Shown: piece by piece, positions 37,326-45,854 of the stretch
Numbering within the stretch: position 1 is the stretch's first letter
Layout: each line of letters starts with the position of its first letter
Assembly (NCBI RefSeq): GCF_000422505.1
Contig: NZ_AULX01000027.1
Span: forward strand, 62,001-126,000
DNA: 64,000 nt
Direction of reading: 5' to 3'
From: Paenibacillus pinihumi DSM 23905 = JCM 16419
GTDB taxonomy: Bacteria; Bacillota; Bacilli; Paenibacillales; Paenibacillaceae
Notes under the pieces: generated by a model
What the model saw: only the letters and a program-made list of their open reading frames with translations
What the model was told of the DNA's origin: nothing
The model's database searches: none
Translations under genes and position numbers: made by a program

Positions 37326-37790
37326 GTGATCTTGGAAAATGGCGTGGAAATTAATGAAAGCGGCGGCGAGGATGACAGCTATGTAGTGGCTGGGGCAATC
37401 CTGAGCTGCAGCTCAGGTACACAGCTGAATCGCCTGAAGCTGCCTTCCAGTCATGGAGTTTATGTAAAAGACAAGCCCCAGATGAACGTCAAAGACAGTG
37501 TATTGAATGTCAATGTTATGCCGTTTGGAAGATGTTTTTCCCCGATAAATCCGGCTGTGCAGGCAGGGGAAATGGATATTGAAGGAGTCATGAAGGCTCC
37601 TTGTGTACCGCTGTTGTCGTCCCAATGGACAGGAGGCAAAGAAAATGTACTGGTGGAAGGTGCTCCCGCCTTGGTCAACAAATGTACATTGATGTGCACC
37701 TTGGGAGGCTGTATCACCATTGAAGACGATGGCCAGGAATTGGGAGGAGTAAGCGTAGCTTCGCCTGCGGCAAATACAGGAGGAATATAG
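37326..37790 (+). CDS. DUF4280 PAAR-like spike-tip protein
   Basis: This 154-residue protein has the DUF4280 domain, a PAAR-like fold that caps VgrG spikes. It opens with YVVAGAILSCSSGTQLNRL near residue 20. It has internal cysteines in PFGRCFSPINPA, MKAPCVP and VNKCTLMCTLGGCITI; these Cys and nearby His residues could hold a metal at the tip. The start is GTG 37326 after GGAGGAGAG. Its place directly before the toxin-bearing VgrG fits loading of a spike-toxin complex. DUF4280 also occurs with LXG/WXG toxins in Bacillota, so contractile delivery is not proven by this gene alone. Confidence 0.88.
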   Translation: MILENGVEINESGGEDDSYVVAGAILSCSSGTQLNRLKLPSSHGVYVKDKPQMNVKDSVLNVNVMPFGRCFSPINPAVQAGEMDIEGVMKAPCVPLLSSQWTGGKENVLVEGAPALVNKCTLMCTLGGCITIEDDGQELGGVSVASPAANTGGI

Positions 37791-37847
37791 ACATCATGAT
37801 AGTCCACGGGGAGAAGGAGTGAAGGCGAGAAGGAGGAGAATATCAGG

Positions 37848-40800
37848 ATGAGCAGTGTGATCGCTAAAGGAACGAATACGGCGGAATCTTTCGAAATCCG
37901 TCATTTGCGCCTTCAAGGCGGCTACACGATTCAGCGCTTGCTGGATGTGAAGCTGCACCGGGAGGCAGGCGAGCACGCAAGGCTGTGGATCCGCGGACTG
38001 CTGCCGGAGAACAGGCAGGAGGAAAGTGCCCGGTATACGACAGGGGAGCAGCCTATTGCGCTGGAGCAGTGGGATGATCAGGGGAAAAGGATTCGCATCC
38101 TCTTTCAAGGCATGGTCCAGAGCTTTAGTGTCCAAACGGTTCATGGCGTGAATTACGTGGAGATAGAGGCCGTATCGTATTCGGCACTGCTGGATATCGC
38201 CAAGCGGACACGTTCGTTCCAGCAGAATTCAGTTCCCGCTGTGCAGGTGCTGCGGCAGGTAATGTCCGCTTATACAGGCTGGGACCTGATTGACCAGTCG
38301 ACAGGCGGAGCGAAGCTTGGCAAGCTGACCGTGCAGTACCAGGAGACGGACTGGGCATTTATGAAGCGGATTGCTTCCCGCCATGGCGCGAAGCTGATCG
38401 TCGAATCCGCAGCCGCTTCACCAAAGCTGTGGATTGGACTGCCCGAGGGCCAGGTCCATACCGTCACCCGGAATCTGCCGTATACGGTGAGCCGGGATAT
38501 GGAGGCGCTGGCAAAGGCCAGGCAGCAAGAGAACGGCCGGAGCGTCTATGCGATGGATTACACGTGTTATGAGCTGGAAGCCGGGGATTGGTGGCAGCTT
38601 GGCGACAACGTACACTTTCAGGACAAGGAATTGACAGTCGCTGCTGCCACAACCGAACTGGCAAAGGGTCTGATTGTACACCGCTACCGCTTGCAGCCGG
38701 AGGGCGGCTTGCACGAGCTGGAGCAGCTCCATCCGGGACTGGTCGGGGCCTCACTAGATGGCAAGATTCTGGAGGTCAAGCAAAATCAGGTGCGGGTACA
38801 CTTGAAGGCGGATGCGGAGCAGCCGACGGACAAAGCGAGCTGGATACCGTACTCGGCTGTCTATTCGTCCAAGAAGGGCGGCGGGTTCAATGTCATGCCG
38901 GAAAAGGGGGACGGCGTGCAGGTGTACTTCCCGAGTGCGAGGGAAGATGAAGCCATCGCCATGAGCTCCGTTCGTCAGGGAGGCGGCGCACCCTCCCCGA
39001 AGCTGTCGGACCCAAATACGAAATATTGGGGGACAAGCTTCGGGAAGGAAGTGAAGTTCGGCGCTTCGGAAATGAGCCTGACAGCAACCGAAGGGAAGCT
39101 GTACATTACGCTGGAGAACGGCGAAGGCATCCGGATGGAGAGCGATACCGGGATTGCCATGCGAAGCAAGCAGGATTTGGAGCTGACGGCGGAGAAGAAA
39201 CTGATATTGGAACCGCAGGAAGGCTTGTACCTGCTCTGCGGGGAAAGCAGCATCGTCATGGACGGGAATACCGACATCCAGGGCAGTGTCGTAAGCGTTG
39301 AAGGCAGTACGAAGGCAGCGGTAGAGATCGAGGATCTGGAGCCGCAGCCGGAGGTGCCGCTGTTATCCGAGATCGAGATTCCCGAGCCGGAACCGGAGCC
39401 GCCAAAGAAGAAGGGCTTCTGGGAGAAGGCGCTGGATTGGACGCAGACCGCGCTGGATGTGGTCGGCATGGTTCCGGGTATCGGCACGATAGCCAACGTC
39501 GTCAATGCCGGAATCCATGTGGCGCGGGGCAATTACCTGGATGCAGGCATGTGTATGCTGGGTGCAATTCCATTTGCCGGAACTGTGGTCAAGGGAGCGA
39601 AGCTGATCGCAGGCGGTGCCAAGATGTTCAAGGCCGGGCAGAAGGCGACGCAGGCCGTGACCAAAGCGGTAGATGCGGTTAAGAAGGCGCGCGATGCGCT
39701 CAAAGCAGCGCAGAGTCCGATTCAGCGGTTAATGAGCGGTTCAACAGGCAAAGTGGTGACCAACGCCCGCAGCCTGACCAGCAACCTGAGCAATCTGGAG
39801 CAAGTGCAGCGGGTGCGCCAGATGATGGATGTAATGGCGGCGAAGTCGCCGAAGCTGATGCTAGGCTTGCAGGCGGGCAAAGAAGCGGCATGGGAGTATA
39901 CCAAAGCCAAGAGCCGGGAGCGGCTGTTCGAGAGCGGCGGCATGCTGGAGTCAGTCGGCAACTGGATTGACGAGCATGGCGGAGACAACCTGCGCGCGGC
40001 GATGCTCCTGACGTCGCTGATGTCTGGTGGCAAGAGTAAGCGGGGCAGTGGCAGCAACCACTCTGGGAGTCTAGGGTTTGCTAATGTTGGCGGGAATGGT
40101 TCTTCTAATAAGAAGGGTTCTGCTGGGGATTCTTCCCCAGGAAGACAAGCTAGTCACGATGGGGCTCATACTCCAGCAACACAAGCTGCCTCTACTGGGA
40201 ATTCTTCCGGGAAAGACAATTCAAATGATAAACCAAAGGCTGTAAATAGTGATTCAGGGCGTTCAAATCATTCCACAACGGATAATAATAGTATTGATCC
40301 TAACAAAAATAATCAGAGAAATAATAAGTCTGAGGGTACGCGTGAAGTTAGCTCTGGTAGGAGCAATTCAGACGAAATCTCAAAAGGAATTAAAAAGTTA
40401 GATGTAGAAATAGAAAGATTAAAAAGAGAAGGAAAAGATAAAGAAGTCAAAAGATTAACGCGAGAAAGAAATAAATTGGCCAACAAGTTGGATACAAAAG
40501 ATGTTATTAGTGATCAATATGACTTGAAGGCTGCAAAGGAGTATGAAAGAAAAATCGATAATTCTAAACATTACTCTCATGATAAAGGTGAATTTGGGGA
40601 AGAAGTCACAAAAATCGTCGCTAGAGATAGTAATTTAGGTCAAGATGTTTCAGGTTTATTCCAAGTGGGGAGAAATGGTATAGACGCGGCTTTTCTATCG
40701 AAAGGGCCGCCGCCGAGGCTAACAATTATTGAATCGAAGGCATCAGATTCAGCTAGCTTTAGTTACTCGAAGAAACAGAAAGAGGGCGGAGATAAGTATT

Positions 40801-40988
40801 TCCAAGGCATGATAAACAGCAATGATTCTAGATATGCAGGCTTTGGAGATAAATTAGAGGAACTGATGGAGGAAAACCCCGGTCTAAAATTAAATTATAT
40901 TAGAGTTGAGACAGATATCAAGATTACGAAGACTGGATTCGGTGTTGATGAGTTAAAGGTAAAAGAATGGGATAAGAAAATTCATTAA
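37848..40988 (+). CDS. VgrG-like protein fused to pretoxin region and PD-(D/E)XK-type nuclease toxin
   Basis: This is a 1046-residue modular effector. Residues 1-290 are gpD-like (YQETDWAFMKRIASRHG near 163). Residues 295-375 are the gp5 OB-fold (VMPEKGDGVQVYFPSA), and 395-490 beta-repeats. Residues 498-522 form a Pro/Glu/Lys linker. Residues 525-630 are a hydrophobic helical pretoxin region (LDVVGMVPGIGTIANVVNAG, then AIPFAGTVVKGAK). Residues 730-840 are a Ser/Asn/Gly-rich linker. Residues 840-1046 are the toxin, with GEFGEE (914-919), GIDAAF (944-949) and IIESKAS (960-966). That is the acidic-D-ExK pattern of restriction-type nucleases; E962 and K964 are the likely catalytic pair. The wording resembles the PoNe DNase family. 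DNA from about 40060 on is much richer in A and T, a sign of C-terminal exchange. The start follows AAGGAGGAG. Confidence 0.88.
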   Translation: MSSVIAKGTNTAESFEIRHLRLQGGYTIQRLLDVKLHREAGEHARLWIRGLLPENRQEESARYTTGEQPIALEQWDDQGKRIRILFQGMVQSFSVQTVHGVNYVEIEAVSYSALLDIAKRTRSFQQNSVPAVQVLRQVMSAYTGWDLIDQSTGGAKLGKLTVQYQETDWAFMKRIASRHGAKLIVESAAASPKLWIGLPEGQVHTVTRNLPYTVSRDMEALAKARQQENGRSVYAMDYTCYELEAGDWWQLGDNVHFQDKELTVAAATTELAKGLIVHRYRLQPEGGLHELEQLHPGLVGASLDGKILEVKQNQVRVHLKADAEQPTDKASWIPYSAVYSSKKGGGFNVMPEKGDGVQVYFPSAREDEAIAMSSVRQGGGAPSPKLSDPNTKYWGTSFGKEVKFGASEMSLTATEGKLYITLENGEGIRMESDTGIAMRSKQDLELTAEKKLILEPQEGLYLLCGESSIVMDGNTDIQGSVVSVEGSTKAAVEIEDLEPQPEVPLLSEIEIPEPEPEPPKKKGFWEKALDWTQTALDVVGMVPGIGTIANVVNAGIHVARGNYLDAGMCMLGAIPFAGTVVKGAKLIAGGAKMFKAGQKATQAVTKAVDAVKKARDALKAAQSPIQRLMSGSTGKVVTNARSLTSNLSNLEQVQRVRQMMDVMAAKSPKLMLGLQAGKEAAWEYTKAKSRERLFESGGMLESVGNWIDEHGGDNLRAAMLLTSLMSGGKSKRGSGSNHSGSLGFANVGGNGSSNKKGSAGDSSPGRQASHDGAHTPATQAASTGNSSGKDNSNDKPKAVNSDSGRSNHSTTDNNSIDPNKNNQRNNKSEGTREVSSGRSNSDEISKGIKKLDVEIERLKREGKDKEVKRLTRERNKLANKLDTKDVISDQYDLKAAKEYERKIDNSKHYSHDKGEFGEEVTKIVARDSNLGQDVSGLFQVGRNGIDAAFLSKGPPPRLTIIESKASDSASFSYSKKQKEGGDKYFQGMINSNDSRYAGFGDKLEELMEENPGLKLNYIRVETDIKITKTGFGVDELKVKEWDKKIH

Positions 40989-41005
40989 TTCATAGGGAGG
41001 TTGCA

Positions 41006-41977
41006 ATGATAAACCAAAAAAAAATAGAAATGGCTTTTAATAGATATAGGAGCAATTTCGTGGATGGAATTAAACTTGAAGATGTTAAAGACAAATATAA
41101 TGTTAGTAGGAGTAAAATTGAAAAGATTGTTAAACAAAATGACACAGAGAAAGATCACATACTATTAATAAATTTAAATAAAATTTATTCATATTACTTG
41201 TCACAATGGAAAAACGATATATTAATTAACGTTGAAAACAATGCAAAAGGATTAAAGAACATGCATAAGGTAGTTTTTTACCAGTGCATGGGGCAAGATC
41301 TTTATACAATTAGATATCCTGAGATGATCCTAGGATATACATTTAGAGAAGTCGTCATCACATTAGTTCATTTTGCAATGTATGGTTGGGAGAAAGAAGA
41401 GGATATATTATACAATTTTATCAATCATCACTTCGGCGGACATCTAATTGATGCCAATGAAGAGAACAGACATATTTGGTTTTTGCTTGAGCTTTATTTG
41501 CAGTATAAAAATAAAAAAATCATGGGAACAAATGAAAAATTGCATCTGGCTGTGAAAAATAAGTTTAAGGAAGATGAGCGGCGATACCACTCGATTCCTG
41601 ATGATCTGGACGTCTATGATGAAGTGCTTAAACGATGGTCCACTAGTGATCTGCAGGAAATAGAACATCTGATTTCGAAAATGTCTGTACATCATTCCGA
41701 ATTAGTTTCAGAGATTGGTCAGTTGGGCGAATTTGGCGACTTCAGATATGGATTTTATCCATTTGAAATCTTATTTTTGATCCATGTAAGGAAAAAACTT
41801 GGGTTACCAATCCCTACTCAATTAGATGATTTTCTGATGAATACCTCTGAAGCGAAAATGGTGTTTGAAGATCCTGAGCCATACCCTGAATGGGACTCTG
41901 CACTTCAGATGATCGATCAATTCTATCGTAAAAACTATTCCGGATATATTCCTAACCAGCATGGAGAGTTGTTTTAG
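41006..41977 (+). CDS. Probable immunity protein to the nuclease toxin
   Basis: This 323-residue cytosolic protein, mostly helical, starts 17 bases after the toxin gene with AGGGAGG. Its position and AT-rich composition, shared with the toxin tip, are those of an immunity gene. The C-terminal half, with FGDFRYGFYPFEILFLIHVRKKLGLP (split: FGDFRYGFYPFE, HVRKKLGLP), recalls the end of DUF1911/PoNi immunity proteins that neutralise PoNe DNases. That similarity is by eye. The N-terminal 45 residues resemble a helix-turn-helix (KLEDVKDKYNVSRSKIEKI), which is unusual for an immunity protein. Confidence 0.6.
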   Translation: MINQKKIEMAFNRYRSNFVDGIKLEDVKDKYNVSRSKIEKIVKQNDTEKDHILLINLNKIYSYYLSQWKNDILINVENNAKGLKNMHKVVFYQCMGQDLYTIRYPEMILGYTFREVVITLVHFAMYGWEKEEDILYNFINHHFGGHLIDANEENRHIWFLLELYLQYKNKKIMGTNEKLHLAVKNKFKEDERRYHSIPDDLDVYDEVLKRWSTSDLQEIEHLISKMSVHHSELVSEIGQLGEFGDFRYGFYPFEILFLIHVRKKLGLPIPTQLDDFLMNTSEAKMVFEDPEPYPEWDSALQMIDQFYRKNYSGYIPNQHGELF

Positions 41978-41994
41978 TAAAGGAGGGAACAAGT

Positions 41995-42450
41995 ATGGAT
42001 GATCAAGAAATAGCAGAAATCATATTCCCTGATGACAACGATCTGGAACAGTTTTTAAAGAATGAGGGAAGCTATGACATGCATGAAGACCTATTAAAAT
42101 TCGGACTTGAGACGAAAAAGTTTTTATACGTTGACTATAAAGGTGAACAGTATCAAGAGATGGTCAATTTTATGCTAGACTATGAATTTGCCCATCACAT
42201 TGAATTAGCATCAAAGGAAGAGCTTGAGCAGTTAGAGGCATATAAATATGAATTTTTACCTGATAAAATCAGAGAAGCTAACAAAATACTGTCACCAAAG
42301 GGGTATGGACTATTTTCATATCCAAATTCGGGCGACTTTTACGTACTATTCATTGGAAAATTAGAGAATATAACAAAATTGCTGCAAGAAGAATTATTGC
42401 TTGATGATAGAATTCCTTTCCAAGAAAGGTGTATTAAGTATTACAGCTAG
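41995..42450 (+). CDS. Small acidic protein, DUF6630-like, possible second immunity
   Basis: This 151-residue acidic cytosolic protein follows the previous stop by 17 bases with AAAGGAGG. FLYVDYKGEQYQEMVNFML near residues 39-57 and YGLFSYPNSGDFYVLFIG near residues 103-120 resemble DUF6630, a family common beside polymorphic toxins. It shares the AT-rich composition of the toxin tip and the preceding gene. It may be another immunity protein, or an orphan kept from an earlier toxin. The family call is tentative. Confidence 0.55.
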   Translation: MDDQEIAEIIFPDDNDLEQFLKNEGSYDMHEDLLKFGLETKKFLYVDYKGEQYQEMVNFMLDYEFAHHIELASKEELEQLEAYKYEFLPDKIREANKILSPKGYGLFSYPNSGDFYVLFIGKLENITKLLQEELLLDDRIPFQERCIKYYS

Positions 42451-42637
42451 CGTTAATAGAGACTTTATAACTTAGAGCCTATGATTGTACATCTTCAAGA
42501 CTGACTTGTGTCAGGGTTTCCTTTCAACTTAATGCTCATAATTATTTTAACCATCTTAAATGTACTTTTCTTTCTAAAGGTTCCGCCATTTGATTTGTAT
42601 GTATATTAATTGATTCAGCTTTATTAACCACATTGAA

Positions 42638-42682
42638 CAGGTCAATTATGGTCAGATACCTACCATGATTGACCTGCCTTTT
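42638..42682 (+). terminator. Terminator of the effector locus
   Basis: CAGGTCAATTATGGT (42638-42652) pairs with ACCATGATTGACCTG (42662-42676), one G-T pair, followed by CCTTTT. Between the last gene (42450) and this site nothing else was recognised. Confidence 0.75.
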
Positions 42683-42757
42683 AATTTCTCTTCCAATGGA
42701 ATTTATTGGTTTTGAAAATTGCGTTCTCTTAAAATGTAATAGTCTACCAAAAATAAA

Positions 42758-42807
42758 ACAAAACAGACTGGTCTCTCACGTAAACGTGCAGGGACCAGCC
42801 TGTTTTG
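42758..42807 (-). terminator. Terminator of the ArsR-type regulator gene
   Basis: Read on minus, AAAACAGGCTGGTC pairs with GACCAGTCTGTTTT enclosing an ACGT-centred inner stem. The T-rich flank follows on the minus side. It lies eight bases after the regulator stop. Confidence 0.8.
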
Positions 42808-42814
42808 TAAGCAA

Positions 42815-43753
42815 TCAATCTTCAAAGGAAGAAATTCCGGAACCGTTATTTAAATAGAAAAGAAGCTCCGTCTCAACCTGCTGAATGCGATCAAGCCGCA
42901 GGCTGTAGGTCGAAATCGACTCACCCGCTACATGGGCATTCAGAAGACCGGCGCTGCGCAGATTGGAAATATGATCGTGGGTAATCCCTTTTGAAATCCC
43001 CAGATGGCGAACAACCTCAATAAAACTTTTCGGCTCATCGCGAAGAAAACGTAAAATCCGAAGACGGCTTTTCTCGCTTAAGCTTCTAAGCAGCCGGTAC
43101 AATTGAAGCGTCGGCTCATCTTCATCCGTTTGAAGCTCGATCCGGGCTGCATATTGACAGATGGTAAGCGTGCCAAATGAGTAAATTATATTGCCTGGCT
43201 GAAAATGATATTGCGGCACAAGTATAAGCTTCTCAAGCCCTTTAACAGGCTCAAAATATAATCCATTGGTCAAGCATGCCGCTTTCTCGTAAGCGCTCAA
43301 GCTTTGAAGTTCAGGCTTTTCTACTGTCTCCGCTTGAAGTCTGGATAAAATATCCGGATCGATATGCCGGAAGTAAGCCTCGTTCCAGTCGGAGAGCAGG
43401 GCGTATAACCGAGCGCTCACAGCGGTCATATTTTCCGGAAAGGTCTGCATATAAGGGGACAGCATCGCGTACAACTCCCCTAGTTGAAGATCCTTCAGCC
43501 AGGCCAGAAAGTCGTCTACACGATTGCTGGCAGGAGAAATATATACAAGCAAATGGAGGAGCTTCCATTCCAGATCGATATCCGTGTTATCCAGACGATT
43601 GGCGACCTCAGGGGATAGAGAGGCTTGAACCTCCGCTGGCCAGGAAGTTCCCAGATCGATTCGTTTATACCAGCTCTTGCACAAATAAGCATGGAGGCTG
43701 TTGATCAGTTCGTTGACGGGTCTGAACGATATTTCCAATTGGTAAGACAACAA
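42815..43753 (-). CDS. ArsR-type winged-helix transcriptional regulator
   Basis: This 312-residue protein has a long N-terminal domain of unknown ligand (residues 1-205) and a C-terminal ArsR-like winged helix. LSEKSRLRILRFLRDEPKSF near residue 225 is followed by EVVRHLGISKGITHDHISNLRSAGLL, the recognition helix. The layout is that of larger ArsR regulators common in Paenibacillus. The start is TTG 43753, after AAGGGAGTG. It lies downstream of oppF with its own possible promoter (TTGCCC, 18, TACTAT on minus). It probably controls the adjacent opp operon or phnM. Confidence 0.82.
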   Translation of the reverse strand: MLSYQLEISFRPVNELINSLHAYLCKSWYKRIDLGTSWPAEVQASLSPEVANRLDNTDIDLEWKLLHLLVYISPASNRVDDFLAWLKDLQLGELYAMLSPYMQTFPENMTAVSARLYALLSDWNEAYFRHIDPDILSRLQAETVEKPELQSLSAYEKAACLTNGLYFEPVKGLEKLILVPQYHFQPGNIIYSFGTLTICQYAARIELQTDEDEPTLQLYRLLRSLSEKSRLRILRFLRDEPKSFIEVVRHLGISKGITHDHISNLRSAGLLNAHVAGESISTYSLRLDRIQQVETELLFYLNNGSGISSFED

Positions 43754-43897
43754 AGCGCACTCCCTTTTTACTGAAATGACTGACTAAGATACTTGTACTG
43801 CCCCGAAGCGTAACATGTTTTCATAGTAAATCATTCTGCACTCACCGGGCAAATCTTTTTTCAGTCAAGCCCGCTAAGTATTGCTTACTGTGACCCG

Positions 43898-44863
43898 CTA
43901 TACTAAATGGCAAGCGACATAATGATCGTTCCCTGCCTGCCGGAATTCAGGTGTCTCTTCCTTGCATTGTGCTACTGCATACGGGCATCTTGTATGGAAC
44001 TTGCAGCCTGACGGCGGATTAGCCGGGCTTGGAATATCGCCTTTCAGAACAATTCTTTCCCGCTTCAGCTTTGGAATCGGGACCGGAATTGCAGACAGGA
44101 GCGCTTTCGTATACGGGTGCAGCGGCCGAAGGAACAATTCGTCCCGGGGAGCCGTCTCCATCATAGAGCCTAAATACATAACGCCGATCCGGTTGCACAG
44201 ATGCTCTACGACACTCAAGTCATGGGAAATAAACAGATAGGTCAGTCCCTTGGTGTGTTGGAGCTTTTGAAACAAGTTAATGATCTGGGCCTGTATGGAT
44301 ACGTCAAGGGCAGATACCGGCTCATCTGCAATGATGAATTCGGGACGGAGAGCAAGCGCACGCGCAATGCCGATCCGCTGCCGCTGTCCTCCTGAAAACT
44401 CATGGGGAAACCGGTTATAGTGGTAAGCGGACAATCCGCATGATTCCATGACCTCCATGACATATCCGGGAATGTCCTCCTTGGCAGCAAGGCCGTGATC
44501 AAGCAGTGCTTCTCCAATTGCATCACCGATCCGGATGCGCGGATTGAGGGAACTGTAGGGATCCTGGAAAATAAGCTGCATCTGGGGTCTGAGCTTGTTC
44601 ATTTCCGTTTTGGACAGGTCATGCACAGAAATGCCCTTGAACCGGACTTCACCATCTGTTTTGTCATGCAGCCGGAGGATGGTTCGTCCCACAGTGCTTT
44701 TGCCGCTGCCGGATTCCCCGACCAGGCCGAAAGTTTCACCAGGTCTGATTGTCAGGCTAATATTGTCAACAGCTTTAACATGTCCCACCGTACGATTGAG
44801 AAGTCCGGCAGTAATGGGGAAATATTTTTTTAAGTGTCGTACTTCAAGCAGTGCTTCACTCAT
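43898..44863 (-). CDS. Oligopeptide/dipeptide-type ABC transporter ATPase (OppF/DppF)
   Basis: This 321-residue ATPase has Walker A GESGSGKST near residue 45, Q-loop IFQDPYSSLNPR, signature FSGGQRQRIGIARAL and Walker B FIIADEPVSALD. The C-terminal oligo_HPY extension has GCKFHTRCPYA near residue 287, with cysteines that in this family can bind an iron-sulfur cluster. The start is ATG 44863, after GAGGAGGAGG, and overlaps the oppD end by eight bases. It forms an ATPase pair with the next gene upstream. The substrate of the importer is uncertain. Confidence 0.92.
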   Translation of the reverse strand: MSEALLEVRHLKKYFPITAGLLNRTVGHVKAVDNISLTIRPGETFGLVGESGSGKSTVGRTILRLHDKTDGEVRFKGISVHDLSKTEMNKLRPQMQLIFQDPYSSLNPRIRIGDAIGEALLDHGLAAKEDIPGYVMEVMESCGLSAYHYNRFPHEFSGGQRQRIGIARALALRPEFIIADEPVSALDVSIQAQIINLFQKLQHTKGLTYLFISHDLSVVEHLCNRIGVMYLGSMMETAPRDELFLRPLHPYTKALLSAIPVPIPKLKRERIVLKGDIPSPANPPSGCKFHTRCPYAVAQCKEETPEFRQAGNDHYVACHLV

Positions 44864-45839
44864 ACTGTGCCTCCTCCTCATACAACCAGCAAGCGACTTG
44901 TTGACCGTCTCCCGACTTTTTCAATTGTGGCTGCCGGGTGTGGCAAACGGGAAGGCAGCTTTCACAGCGGTCATGAAAGTAACAGGACTCCACTAATTCA
45001 AGCGGATTGGGTACTTGACCCGGAATCGAGTACAATTGCTCCAGGCGTTGGCCGATAACCGGCTTTGATTTCAGCAGGCCCCGCGTATAAGGATGCTTCG
45101 GGTGTTCAAACAACTCCACAACCCCGCCTTGTTCGACGATTTTCCCCGCGTACATTACGATTACATAATCCGCCATTTCGGCGACTACGCCAAGATCATG
45201 GGTAATCAGCATCATCGACATCTTGGACTGCTCTTTAATTTGACGAAGCGTCTCCAATACTTGCGCTTGTATAGTAACGTCTAGTGCCGTTGTGGGCTCG
45301 TCAGCAATAAGCAGCTTCGGACCGCAGGATATGGCAATGGCGATCATAATCCGCTGAAGCATGCCTCCGGACAGCTCATGCGGATAGGAGGAAGCAATCT
45401 GCTCGGCTCTTGGGATGCCCACAAGCTCGATAAGCTCGATAGTCCGTGCATATGCCTGCTTTTTGTTCAGCCTTTGATGGAGCATGAGCGGCTCCATGAT
45501 TTGCTTGCCGATGGTAATGACGGGATTGAGGGAGGACATCGGCTCCTGGAAAATAATCGAGATATCGTTGCCTCGTATGCGACGCAGCTCCTCTTTCCCG
45601 ATCTGCAGCAAATCTTTGCCATCGAATAAGATCTGGCCGTTGACGACTCGGCCGTTCGGCCCTTCGACAAGTCCCATAACGGACATTGCTGTTATGCTTT
45701 TCCCGCAGCCGGATTCACCTACTATACAGACGGTTTCCCCCTCACCTATGCGAAAGCTGACATCGTTAACCGCTTTAATCGGGCCGGCTTCGGTATGGAA
45801 ATGGGTGCTGAGGTTGTTAATCTTAAGTAATGATTTCAT
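44856..45839 (-). CDS. Oligopeptide/dipeptide-type ABC transporter ATPase (OppD/DppD)
   Basis: This 327-residue ATPase has Walker A GESGCGKSI near residue 40 (isoleucine instead of the usual serine or threonine after K-S), Q-loop IFQEPMSSLNPV, signature LSGGMLQRIMIAIAI and Walker B LLIADEPTTALDVT. The oligo_HPY tail has a Cys-rich stretch (CYFHDRCESCLPVC). The start is ATG 45839, preceded by GTAGGTGA; a GTG at 45854 in the same frame is the alternative. It lies 15 bases after oppC. Confidence 0.92.
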   Translation of the reverse strand: MKSLLKINNLSTHFHTEAGPIKAVNDVSFRIGEGETVCIVGESGCGKSITAMSVMGLVEGPNGRVVNGQILFDGKDLLQIGKEELRRIRGNDISIIFQEPMSSLNPVITIGKQIMEPLMLHQRLNKKQAYARTIELIELVGIPRAEQIASSYPHELSGGMLQRIMIAIAISCGPKLLIADEPTTALDVTIQAQVLETLRQIKEQSKMSMMLITHDLGVVAEMADYVIVMYAGKIVEQGGVVELFEHPKHPYTRGLLKSKPVIGQRLEQLYSIPGQVPNPLELVESCYFHDRCESCLPVCHTRQPQLKKSGDGQQVACWLYEEEAQYE

Positions 45840-45854
45840 AAGGATGCCGTTCAC

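Noticed and set aside
33293-42450. Complete type VI or extracellular contractile injection system
   Set aside because: Only spike, tip, adaptor and effector genes are present; no sheath, tube, baseplate or ATPase gene was found in the window.
42669-42857. Open frame of 62 codons on plus
   Set aside because: It starts inside the terminator of the effector locus and runs across the opposing terminator into the ArsR-type gene.
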